From NCBI GenBank assembly GCA_964396685.1, contig CAYNFS010000011.1, positions 1 through 38,795 on the forward strand: a stretch of 38,795 bases of DNA, read 5' to 3'. The DNA is from CAYNFS01 sp964396685. GTDB taxonomy: Bacteria > Patescibacteriota > Doudnabacteria > UBA920 > 2-01-FULL-46-14. A program made the translations under genes and the position numbers. The notes under the pieces are model-generated. The model was not told where the DNA came from, ran no database searches, and was given only the letters and a program-made list of their open reading frames with translations. Shown here one piece after another: positions 8,501-14,475 of the stretch (the first letter of the stretch is position 1; every line of letters starts with the position of its first letter).

Positions 8501-9004
8501 TTTTTCAAAAATCTCTTGGTGTTCTAAAGCGATTTTTTTGGCCAGAAGGTAATTTTTCGAAGCAAGCGCTTTGGCGATCTCGCCCCTAAGACAACCGGAA
8601 AGCCCGATGAGCCCCTGGCTTAAATTTTTCAAGGTTTCTTTGTCCAGCAGCGGCTTGTAATAGTAGCCTTCGAGATGGGCAATGGTCGTGAGTTCCAAAA
8701 GATTTTTGTAACCTCTGGCGTCCTTGGCCAGAAGTACGATATGGAAATAGTCAGTGACAGAACCCCTTTTTTTGTCATTAAGATTATTCGGCGTCACATA
8801 AGCTTCTATGCCGATGATTGGTTTGATTCCGTGGCGGCGCGCAGTTTTGTAAAATTCAATTGCCCCGTACAGCACGCCATGGTCCGTGAGAGCTAGGGCG
8901 CTCATACCCAGCTCTTTGACGCGCGCTATCAATTCGGGGATCTTCGGCAGACCGTCAAGCAGGGAATAATGAGAATGGACGTGCAGATGAGCAAAGTTAG
9001 ACAT
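5519..9004 (-). CDS. dnaE: DNA polymerase III alpha subunit
   Basis: Replicative polymerase catalytic subunit, 1161 aa, close to the DnaE1 length. An N-terminal PHP domain keeps the metal motif HLHVHSHYSLLDG (residues 7-19) and LTDHG. The polymerase core shows STTRGSAAGSLVAYALGIT and the catalytic PDIDMDF (399-405, D400 and D402). It also shows HAAGVVLAP, KMDFLGIRNL and FNKAHAASYAMVAYQTAYMK. A C-terminal OB fold follows (GGIITRVQNILTKKGEQM). Between the OB fold and the C-terminal domain a run of about 30 residues (GSQKSDSRGQNPSSAIRPPT) is encoded by short direct repeats at 5734-5830. The intact PHP motif suggests proofreading or a structural metal site. Transcription probably starts within the palindrome 9010-9033, only a few bases upstream of the ATG. 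Confidence 0.98.
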   Translation of the reverse strand: MSNFAHLHVHSHYSLLDGLPKIPELIARVKELGMSALALTDHGVLYGAIEFYKTARRHGIKPIIGIEAYVTPNNLNDKKRGSVTDYFHIVLLAKDARGYKNLLELTTIAHLEGYYYKPLLDKETLKNLSQGLIGLSGCLRGEIAKALASKNYLLAKKIALEHQEIFEKDSFYLEIQRNTAGELQTMVNEGLIKLSQDTGIPLVATNDAHYLLPQDSAAQDILVCVGTGRTVADTDRLDMRQSALDLKSAQEMTHIFADLPQALANTVKIAENVNIELALEKRHFPQFDVPDTHTAESFFEESCRKGLGLRYGSDVQIPSEALKRLEYEIEVIKKKGYASYILVVADLVNWARSRGIISTTRGSAAGSLVAYALGITTMNPLEYKLPFERFLNPDRPTPPDIDMDFADNRRDEILEYVSEKYGKNRVAQIVTFGTMMARAAVRDVGRALGIPYSKCDRLAKMIPFGKQGFHITIEKAMSLSPELKEAYEKDPETKNLIDLARKVEGAARHASIHAAGVVLAPTKLTDFTPLQLDTEFKHIITQYDMHSIEDAGLVKMDFLGIRNLSILGTAVEIVRERRGIEVDLRGLPLTDRKTFELLASGRTLGVFQLGGSGMTRYLVELRPTNIFDIMAMISLYRPGPMESIPEFIRRKHNPKLISYLDPRLKDILDLSYGVITYQDDVLLIAINLAGYTWEEADKLRKAMGKKIPKEMFAQKEKFIQGTIDNGLSSEKAVKLWSLIEPFAAYGFNKAHAASYAMVAYQTAYMKANFPVEFMAALMTAESASADNKKIAQAVAECANMDIQVLPPDVNESLDNFTVINDKQIRFGLSAVKNLGSDVISVIITERKKNGFFVSLADFVRRIQTRNFNKKSWEALVKSGSLDRFGERNKLLAGTESILEYARSHQRQASSGQPMLFAESVGGADDDLALRPTTPATETEKLSWEKEYLGLYVSSHPLSNYREKLNQYCAPIINLGQEHDNSFQTIGGIITRVQNILTKKGEQMCFADIEDLTGSLELVVFPSVFNEHKALLATDQIVMVRGRVTDKDGELKMLVEKIMQMSEIGSQKSDSRGQNPSSAIRPPTSDLRLPTLKIRIPATASPQVFNKLKQVFANHPGQTQVSLIIPDREGTPREIKTNFTVEDSSELKQKLKELLRESIRQT
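5734..5830. repeat. Short-word direct and inverted repeats inside dnaE
   Basis: The words GGTCGGAAGTCGGA occur twice in tandem, followed by complementary words (TGACTTCCGATTTCTGAC). The segment is translated in frame. A related GATGTCGGAGGTCGGAAGTG occurs at 31187-31206. Confidence 0.7.
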
Positions 9005-9009
9005 ATTCG

Positions 9010-9033
9010 TTAACTGTATTATAATACAGTTAA
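9010..9033. promoter_or_regulatory. Perfect 24-bp palindrome carrying divergent -10 boxes
   Basis: The two half sites TTAACTGTATTA and TAATACAGTTAA are exact complements. TATAAT is present on the plus strand (9020-9025) and on the minus strand (9023-9018). TTAGAC at 8997-9002 could be the plus-strand -35, 17 bases upstream. The site lies between divergent dnaE and the 9047 gene, so it may be a shared promoter, an operator for a dimeric repressor, or both. Confidence 0.65.
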
Positions 9034-9046
9034 GAAGGATTATAAA

Positions 9047-9892
9047 ATGATAAACTTTCCAAAATTGCCTGAAAAAGAAGAGCTAGAATTTAAGGAAAAA
9101 GAATTTTTTCAGACGCTTTACGAAAATTTCGCAAACACTTCCAAAGTTTGGTTCTGGCTGCTCCTGATAATCCTCATCGCCGCTATTCCTTTGAAGCTGG
9201 TTCTAGAGGACGGTTTGGCGAAATATTTTATTCAAAATCTTCAGTCCTCTCCAGTCAATACAGCGCCTTACCGCCCCCAGGATCTCAAGATTGTCAAAGT
9301 CCAAATCCTGCCGGTCGTAAGCGGAGTTTATTCGGTTTACGCGCAGATAGTCAATCCCAATCCGGATATTTCAGTCCGGCGGTTCAATTATCAGTTTGTT
9401 GTCTCTGATAAATCAGGGGACGTTATCAAAGAAACCGGAGGGCAGAGTTATATCTTGGCGGGAGAGAGTAAATTTCTTCTTGTTGCCAGCTTGACTCTGG
9501 CTATTCCTCCTGCGGGGGCGACGCTCAAGCTTACCGATATCAATTGGACCAAGGCCAGGCCCCAACTTGAGATCAAACTAGAGGCGGTCCAGCAAAATTC
9601 GGGAAAAACCCCGGAAGGAAAGTTTTTTGTGGACGGTATTATAAGAAACCTTCAGGGCTTTGGATTCAAAAAAGTGGAAGTGGGAGTTTTGCTGTTTGAT
9701 TCAAGGAACCAAAACATTGTCGCCGTAAATTCCACCACTCTTAGCGATTTGCGGCAGTTTGAAAGCCGCTATTTCCGGCTAGTCTGGCCGGCTGTGCCCT
9801 CAAGCCGCGGCCAGATTCAGATTATACCCTCGGTAAATCCTCTAAACCCCGGCATTATTTTGGAAGAACCAGAGAAGATTCCGGCAAGATAG
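9047..9892 (+). CDS. Membrane-anchored protein with FxLYD-like beta domain
   Basis: A 281-aa protein. The N-terminal 45 residues are charged and cytoplasmic (KEELEFKEKEFFQ), then comes one membrane segment (about 44-63, WFWLLLIILIAAIPLKLVL). The remainder is probably outside the membrane and beta-rich. Two similar beta segments are visible: VYAQIVNPNPDISVRRFNYQF and FFVDGIIRNLQGFGFKKVEV. The second resembles FxLYD-type domains (VEVGVLLFDSRNQNIVAVNS). A clear Shine-Dalgarno (AAGAAGGAT) lies 8 bases before the ATG. It is followed after 5 bp by rodA, so it may be a cell-envelope partner of RodA, but its specific role is unknown. Confidence 0.7.
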   Translation: MINFPKLPEKEELEFKEKEFFQTLYENFANTSKVWFWLLLIILIAAIPLKLVLEDGLAKYFIQNLQSSPVNTAPYRPQDLKIVKVQILPVVSGVYSVYAQIVNPNPDISVRRFNYQFVVSDKSGDVIKETGGQSYILAGESKFLLVASLTLAIPPAGATLKLTDINWTKARPQLEIKLEAVQQNSGKTPEGKFFVDGIIRNLQGFGFKKVEVGVLLFDSRNQNIVAVNSTTLSDLRQFESRYFRLVWPAVPSSRGQIQIIPSVNPLNPGIILEEPEKIPAR

Positions 9893-9897
9893 CACCA

Positions 9898-10995
9898 ATG
9901 ATCAAACATCTTAAATATTTTGATTGGCCGCTTTTTGCAGCAGCAGTCCTGCTTGCCCTGGCTGGCCTGCTCATGATTTACAGCACAGGGCTGGAGAGTG
10001 TCTCGGAATCAAACCTGTGGCTTAAACAATTACTGGCTTTCGTCATTGGCATTGTCGGCTTGTTTTTTTTTAGCAGTATCGACTATCGTTTGTTACGCCG
10101 CGGCAGTTCCGTTTTTTACCTATTGGCCGCCGTTTTGCTTATAGTGGTGTTGATTTTTGGACTGGAAATACGGGGGGCGAGGCGGTGGCTTGATTTTAGC
10201 TTCATTAATTTTCAACCCGCCGAGTTTTCCAAATTGGCACTTTTGATATTGCTTGCGAAATACTGTCAGTTGCGCAAACCTTTGCTTTTGAAATTTCGCC
10301 ACGTGTTATTGTCCTTTATGTACGTCGCGGTGCCGGTTATTCTCATCATGTGGCAGCCGGATTTGGGTTCCGCCATCGTTCATTTGAGCATTTGGCTTGG
10401 GATTTTGCTTTTAAGCAACATGCCGCGCAGATATTTTTTATACCTGCTGGTTATTTTTTTGCTGGCTGCCACGCTCTCGTGGAGTTTTCTCCTTCAGGAT
10501 TATCAGAAAGATCGCTTGCGCAGTTTCGTAGATCCAGCATCGGATCCCCTGGGGCGCAGTTATAACCTCATCCAGTCCATCGTGGCTGTCGGTTCCGGGG
10601 GACTTTTTGGAAGAGGGTTGGCGAGAGGGCTCCAAAGCCAGCTCCGGTTTCTCCCGGAGCGGCAGACCGACTTTATTTTTGCTTCAACTGTTGAGGAATT
10701 GGGTATTTTAGGCGGAGGATTCATTTTGGCACTGCTGTTATTTCTGCTTTACCGGATCATGAGGATCGTCAATCGCGCGAGAGATTCTTTCGGGACTTAT
10801 GTATCAGGAGGAATATTTTTCCTGATTTTCACCCAGACGATAATCAATATCGGAATGAATTTGGGGCTTTTGCCGGTCACGGGAATCACTTTACCTTTCC
10901 TAAGCTACGGAGGGTCGAGTCTTGTCATTACCTTTTGGTCGATCGGCATTTTGGAGAATGTCGCGAAAAATGCAGTGCCGGTGCGGTTTGGCTAG
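9898..10995 (+). CDS. rodA: Rod-shape/division SEDS protein (RodA/FtsW family)
   Basis: A SEDS-family peptidoglycan glycosyltransferase, 365 aa, with about ten membrane segments. Family motifs are present: WPLFAAAVLLALAGLLMIYS, KQLLAFVIG, RGARRWLDF, FQPAEFSKLALL, QPDLGSAIV, SIVAVGSGGLFGRGL, LPERQTDFIF, EELGILGGG and GITLPFLSYGGSS. The family includes RodA, FtsW and SpoVE. The compact size and sequence fit RodA best, but FtsW cannot be excluded without a tree. A partner class B penicillin-binding protein is not in the window. Five base pairs separate it from the upstream gene. Confidence 0.9.
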   Translation: MIKHLKYFDWPLFAAAVLLALAGLLMIYSTGLESVSESNLWLKQLLAFVIGIVGLFFFSSIDYRLLRRGSSVFYLLAAVLLIVVLIFGLEIRGARRWLDFSFINFQPAEFSKLALLILLAKYCQLRKPLLLKFRHVLLSFMYVAVPVILIMWQPDLGSAIVHLSIWLGILLLSNMPRRYFLYLLVIFLLAATLSWSFLLQDYQKDRLRSFVDPASDPLGRSYNLIQSIVAVGSGGLFGRGLARGLQSQLRFLPERQTDFIFASTVEELGILGGGFILALLLFLLYRIMRIVNRARDSFGTYVSGGIFFLIFTQTIINIGMNLGLLPVTGITLPFLSYGGSSLVITFWSIGILENVAKNAVPVRFG

Positions 10996-11021
10996 ACAGG
11001 GAATGCTTTCGGGTGTATAAT
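10993..11021 (+). promoter_or_regulatory. Promoter for a probably leaderless mRNA
   Basis: TAGACA (10993-10998) is followed after 17 bases by TATAAT (11016-11021). Only six bases separate the -10 from the ATG at 11028, so transcription should start at or next to the start codon. The -35 overlaps the rodA stop. Confidence 0.65.
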
Positions 11022-11027
11022 TATGAT

Positions 11028-11393
11028 ATGGCGAAGAAGCTTAATTATCAAAAGATGATGGAGCTGTTGGCTGTGGTTTTGCACTGCCCAGTCTGCGGGA
11101 ATAAATACAGCGCCGACCAAACCAATATCATTGATTCCAGGCAGACGGAAAGTTTTGAAACCACTACGGTGCTGGTTCACGCTGACTGCGAGCGTTGCAA
11201 GAGTTCGGTGGTTTTTAGCATCGCGATGGACGGGCCGGAAATTTTCTCCGTCGGCATGGTTACGGATTTATCTTCCAAAGACGCCCAGAAATTCCGGGAC
11301 GCCGAGAGCATCTCTGCTGACGAGGTTATTGAGTTTCATGATTTTTTGGAGACCTTTGACGGCGATTTTCAAAGAGTTTTACGAATTACGTAA
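11028..11393 (+). CDS. Zinc-ribbon protein of unknown function
   Basis: A 121-aa soluble protein. It has a CPVCG knuckle (about residues 20-24) and CERCKSS (about 54), the pattern of a zinc ribbon, followed by an acidic C-terminal part (ESISADEVIEFHDFLETFDG). No catalytic motif is visible and I do not recognise the family. The start at 11028 was chosen because a -10 box lies six bases upstream. A longer frame from 10935 would overlap rodA. It precedes rplY, so a role near translation or stress is possible but unproven. Confidence 0.7.
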   Translation: MAKKLNYQKMMELLAVVLHCPVCGNKYSADQTNIIDSRQTESFETTTVLVHADCERCKSSVVFSIAMDGPEIFSVGMVTDLSSKDAQKFRDAESISADEVIEFHDFLETFDGDFQRVLRIT

Positions 11394-11514
11394 ACCCCCT
11401 CACCACTCCGACGTAATATCGCGAGTGGCATGAGGGTGCTTGGCTTTCATGTTTTTAAGATTATTCATCCATGAGTTTATCCGCCGGGGGCGGATGTTAT
11501 TCTGGTGAGGGGGT
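11394..11514 (+). promoter_or_regulatory. Structured leader before rplY with alternative pairings
   Basis: ACCCCCTCACCA (11394-11405) is the exact complement of TGGTGAGGGGGT (11503-11514), which contains the GAGGGGG ribosome-binding site of rplY. The same 5' arm can instead form a local hairpin: CCCTCA+CCACTC (11397-11408) with GAGTGG (11423-11428) and TGAGGG (11431-11436). The two folds exclude each other. A third hairpin, ATCCGCC/GGCGGAT, is at 11479-11495. It could be a translational switch, or repeat elements that happen to pair. Confidence 0.5.
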
Positions 11515-11520
11515 AAAATT

Positions 11521-12252
11521 ATGCCTGGTATTGAACCGATTATCCAAGCAAAATTAAGAACCGCTTTTGGCAAACAGACCCGGAAGTTGAGACGCTCCGG
11601 GTTTATTCCGGCGGTGGTTTACGGCAAAGGTAAAACGACGCAAGCTTTGCAAGTTTTAGCCAAGGAGTTTGAGAATTTGTACAAAGCAGTCAAAGAGAGC
11701 GCCTTGGTCAATCTTAAGATTGAAGGAGAGGGCGAGCGGAAGGTTTTGGTTCACGATGTCGCCAAGCATTTTATGCACGGAACCCCGATACACGTGGATT
11801 TTTATGAAGTTGATCTGAAGCGCAAGATTCACGCCAAAGTTCCTTTGCATTTTGTGGGCACATCCCCCGCGGTCAAGGAACTTGGAGGCGTTTTGGTAAA
11901 AAATCTCAATGAAATCGAAGTAGAGGCGCTTCCCACTGATCTGCCGCAATCTTTGGAAGTCAACATCGAAACTCTAAAAACTTTTGATGACCATGTCAGA
12001 ATCGGCGACTTGAAGCCTGACAGCAATGTTAAGATTTTAGGACACGCCGAAGACGTCCTGGTGTCGGTAAAGCCGCCGCGCACCGAAGCAGAGCTGGCCG
12101 AGCTTGAGAAACCGACCGCCGAGGCCGAAAAGGCCGCGATTGAGGGTATGGAAGTCGAGGCTCTCAAGAAGGAAGAAGTAGCCCCCGAAGCTAAAGCAGA
12201 AGAAGCTGTGCTGGAGAAAAAACCCGAGAAGCCAGAAGCAAAAGAAAAATGA
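11521..12252 (+). CDS. rplY: 50S ribosomal protein L25 (CTC/TL5 type)
   Basis: Binds 5S rRNA in the large ribosomal subunit. The 243-aa protein is the long CTC form: an N-terminal L25 domain (residues 1-90, KLRTAFGKQTRKLRRSGFIP then AVVYGKG, and HVDFYEVD near 85) and a TL5 C-terminal beta domain (VPLHFVGTSPAVKELGGVL, ALPTDLPQSLEVNI). An Ala/Glu/Lys-rich tail follows (about 195-243). The upstream sequence can hide the ribosome-binding site in a long-range stem. The stop overlaps the next start (ATGA), so the two genes are coupled. Confidence 0.95.
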   Translation: MPGIEPIIQAKLRTAFGKQTRKLRRSGFIPAVVYGKGKTTQALQVLAKEFENLYKAVKESALVNLKIEGEGERKVLVHDVAKHFMHGTPIHVDFYEVDLKRKIHAKVPLHFVGTSPAVKELGGVLVKNLNEIEVEALPTDLPQSLEVNIETLKTFDDHVRIGDLKPDSNVKILGHAEDVLVSVKPPRTEAELAELEKPTAEAEKAAIEGMEVEALKKEEVAPEAKAEEAVLEKKPEKPEAKEK

Positions 12253-13253
12253 CCAAGCGAAAGCATCTCGCTGTGGTAATGGTGATTGTTGTCGGAGGAA
12301 TTTTGACAGGGTATTGGTGGCAAAACCGGTACCCTGATTTTGCATCTTCGCCGAAACCGGCCGACAGCAGTCAGCCAAAACCTCAAGAAAGGCCGATTAA
12401 GGAGCCGTTTCTGGCGGTGGTTGTGGAAAATACTCCCGAGTCTCGGCCGCAATCGGGGCTTTCTCTGGCTGATTTTGTGTTTGAGGCTGTAACCGAGGCG
12501 GGTATTACGAGAATGTTGGTTTTTTATCAAAGCGGGGAGGCATCCATGATTGGGCCGGTGCGCTCGGCCAGGCCTTACTTTGTAGATTGGGCTTTGGGAT
12601 TTGGCGCGGTACTTGCTTATTCCGGCGGCTCAAAAGAGGCATTAGAGAAAATTGCGGATTTGGGTGGCGGGGCACAGACGGTTAACGAGTTTTATAACGA
12701 GAAATATTTCTGGCGAGACCAGAGCAAAAAATCGCCGCATAATTTGTTTACTTCCACAAACTTGCTTGGGGAACTTGCGCTTAAAAAGGGCTGGGACATG
12801 GCAGTCGCAAAAGAACCGGGCTGGGAGGTTAACTCGCAATCTTTAGACTCGGTCTCGGCGACCGCGACTGAAATTACGATAAATTTCAGCTATAATTTGT
12901 TTGGGGTGAAGTACAAATATAATCCGGAAAGCAATTCTTACGATCGGTCTCTGGCTAACAAGCCGCATGTTGATTCACTCACCCAAAAACAAATTTCCGC
13001 AAACAATGTAGTAATCCTTTATACGACCAGTAACGTGATTGATCAGGAGCTTTTGACTCTGGATTTAAAAACAACCGGCACCGGCCGGGCCGTGATTTTC
13101 AGAGACGGCAGAGTCATTCAGGCCCGCTGGAAAAAAGAAAGTCCGGGAGCCCCCTTGCGGCTCCTGGACGCGGACGGGTCGATGATCCAGCTTCACCCCG
13201 GCTCATCCTGGTTTGCCGTTCTGGATCAGCATGGGAGCGCGAGTTGGAGATAG
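12249..13253 (+). CDS. DUF3048 (YerB-like) membrane-anchored protein
   Basis: A 334-aa protein with an N-terminal membrane anchor (residues 7-23) and a Pro-rich linker. Both halves of DUF3048 are visible. The N-terminal half has VVVENTPESRPQSGLSLADF, VFEAVTEAGITRMLVFY, IGPVRSARPYFVDWA and FWRDQSKKSPHNLFTS. The C-terminal half has GTGRAVIFRDGRVIQARW and IQLHPGSSWFAVL. DUF3048 proteins such as YerB are extracytoplasmic and of unknown function. There is no lipobox cysteine, so anchoring is by the signal anchor. Coupled to rplY through an ATGA overlap. Confidence 0.9.
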   Translation: MTKRKHLAVVMVIVVGGILTGYWWQNRYPDFASSPKPADSSQPKPQERPIKEPFLAVVVENTPESRPQSGLSLADFVFEAVTEAGITRMLVFYQSGEASMIGPVRSARPYFVDWALGFGAVLAYSGGSKEALEKIADLGGGAQTVNEFYNEKYFWRDQSKKSPHNLFTSTNLLGELALKKGWDMAVAKEPGWEVNSQSLDSVSATATEITINFSYNLFGVKYKYNPESNSYDRSLANKPHVDSLTQKQISANNVVILYTTSNVIDQELLTLDLKTTGTGRAVIFRDGRVIQARWKKESPGAPLRLLDADGSMIQLHPGSSWFAVLDQHGSASWR

Positions 13254-13288
13254 AGAATTGCTTCTTCACTCGGAAGTCCATCTGTTAC

Positions 13289-13317
13289 TTGACAACCTAT
13301 AAAAGTGCTGCTATGCT
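13289..13317 (+). promoter_or_regulatory. Consensus-like sigma-70 promoter
   Basis: TTGACA (13289-13294), a 17-base spacer and TATGCT (13312-13317). It lies 30 bp before the AT-rich gene at 13348 and is among the best promoters in the window. Confidence 0.75.
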
Positions 13318-13347
13318 TTCTACATAAGTATTAAAACATAATGGAAT

Positions 13348-13728
13348 ATGGCTAATTTTGAAAAATTTAAAGCAATACCTGGGGCAAGAATCGGTTCCTA
13401 TTACGCTGGTATTACACAGAATGGAACTATAACTTTTTATACTGGTTTTTATCAGCAAGAAGCTTTATCTGCCTACAAAAGTGCGGCGTTGTGGTTTGAT
13501 AAGCAGGAAAAGCTCATTGGAGTATCATTCTCGAAAGAGCATGAAGAAGGCAACTTAAAATTACATCATTCCAAGGCGGGGAAGAACGCTAGTATTGCGG
13601 CATCCAGTTTCTTTAAATATTACGGTCTTGATGTATCTAATTTGACAGGAAGGTATAAACCAACTATGATAACAAGTGATGATGGTAATGATATTTTTAC
13701 AATTAACACGACTCAGAGGATAACTTGA
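13348..13728 (+). CDS. Unknown protein in AT-rich island
   Basis: A 126-aa soluble protein with no signal peptide or membrane segment. I recognise no family. It begins MANFEKFKAIPGARIGSYYA and has a beta-rich, Tyr/Phe-rich first half (TFYTGFYQQE) and a segment KEHEEGNLKLHHSKAGKNAS. Base composition is visibly more AT-rich than the rplY and DUF3048 genes before it, and codons end in A or T. It has its own strong promoter and is followed by a weak hairpin. This fits a recently acquired accessory gene. With the next gene it could be a small two-gene module, which is inference. Confidence 0.65.
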   Translation: MANFEKFKAIPGARIGSYYAGITQNGTITFYTGFYQQEALSAYKSAALWFDKQEKLIGVSFSKEHEEGNLKLHHSKAGKNASIAASSFFKYYGLDVSNLTGRYKPTMITSDDGNDIFTINTTQRIT

Positions 13729-13744
13729 GATTCAAGTCAAACAC

Positions 13745-13774
13745 AAAAAGCCCCACAGCGAAGCGAGACTTTTT
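13745..13774 (+). terminator. Weak hairpin with T-run
   Basis: AAAAAG (13745-13750) pairs with CTTTTT (13769-13774) around a GC-containing loop, just after the 13348 gene. The stem is imperfect, so the call is tentative. Confidence 0.4.
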
Positions 13775-13867
13775 GTATTCCAATAATAGCAAATTTTTAT
13801 CAAGCGATCAAGGGCCTGTCCCTGTCCGGTTGGCGGGATAGAGTAGGGCAGAAGGAGACAAATTTTT

Positions 13868-14233
13868 ATGAAGGAAGAAACTAAAGTGAAAAAAATCGAA
13901 AGACTCCTGAAAAAGTCACGCCATCTTGACGTAAAAGAAATATGTGTAATGCCAAGTGTACTAGAATTGAAGATGATTTCGTACACTGAAAAAATTAAGG
14001 CACGAGCTAATCTGAAAGTTGACTTAATTTCTTTACCAAGTTTATTAGCCGCATTTTTGACTACAAATCATGGCTTTTGGATATTTACTTCGGAACAAAT
14101 TAGAGGTGCTCTGGCCATTGCAATACTAATATTTTGTTTAAATCTTTTTACTAATTTGGCGCGTTACATTCAAAATAGAACCCCTGCTGATCCTAAAAGC
14201 TTCATAAAAAGCTTACTGAGGGGACATAAGTAA
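13868..14233 (+). CDS. Small membrane protein of unknown function
   Basis: A 121-aa protein with a charged Lys-rich N-terminus (residues 1-50, TKVKKIERLLKKSRHLDVKE) and two hydrophobic segments at about 53-66 (VDLISLPSLLAAFL) and 78-98 (IRGALAIAILIFCLNLFTNL). A strong Shine-Dalgarno (AGAAGGAGA) is placed correctly before the ATG. No family is recognised. It is AT-rich like its neighbour. The layout of a positively charged cytoplasmic head and two membrane helices is compatible with many small effectors or sensors. Confidence 0.65.
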   Translation: MKEETKVKKIERLLKKSRHLDVKEICVMPSVLELKMISYTEKIKARANLKVDLISLPSLLAAFLTTNHGFWIFTSEQIRGALAIAILIFCLNLFTNLARYIQNRTPADPKSFIKSLLRGHK

Positions 14234-14387
14234 TTTTATCTCCACTCTGCAGTTGCTGGAGGTTTGGACGTGATGTTCCGCCTATGGCGGATAAACTCCA
14301 ATGACCGGTTCGCTTTCGTGCGCTATTCCTTCTTCGCTGTGTGCGGAGTTTTTTTGTGATTCGTCTCCGTCGGCCGCGGAGCTTCAT
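14202..14387 (-). CDS. Possible small Arg-rich protein, 3' end overwritten by repeat
   Basis: This frame begins MKLRGRRRRITKKLRTQRRR and is extremely basic for about 32 residues. It then runs into the CCGCCTATGGCGG repeat and, out of frame, through a guaA tail relic. GAAG lies upstream of the ATG and a TACAAT -10-like box lies at about 14400. The resemblance in charge and in repeat-derived tail to the small basic ORF before miaA is notable. It also overlaps the 3' end of the 13868 gene on the other strand. It may be a real small RNA-binding protein with a lost stop, or only chance. Confidence 0.3.
   Translation of the reverse strand: MKLRGRRRRITKKLRTQRRRNSARKRTGHWSLSAIGGTSRPNLQQLQSGDKITYVPSVSFL
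14236..14277 (-). pseudogene. Relic of a second guaA 3' end
   Basis: On the minus strand this reads N-I-T-S-K-P-P-A-T-A-E-W-R-stop. The intact guaA tail 240 bp away reads DITSKPPGTVEWE-stop. Twelve or more matching or conservative positions with the stop in place show a decayed copy of the GMP synthase C-terminus. Upstream of it the similarity ends at the repeat CCGCCTATGGCGG. Confidence 0.75.
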
Positions 14388-14475
14388 CGATTTCTTCGCA
14401 TTGTATCACTTTTGTCGATCGACCAAAACCGTACAACCGATTTTGAAGCTTGACAGCTCCGTGCCGGTGCGGCTG
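14278..14475. other. Intergenic stretch between guaA and its tail relic
   Basis: It holds the CCGCCTATGGCGG palindrome, AAACTCC/GGAGTTT arms that could form a long-loop hairpin, the small basic ORF, and a possible minus-strand -10 (TACAAT). Nothing else is recognisable. Confidence 0.5.
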
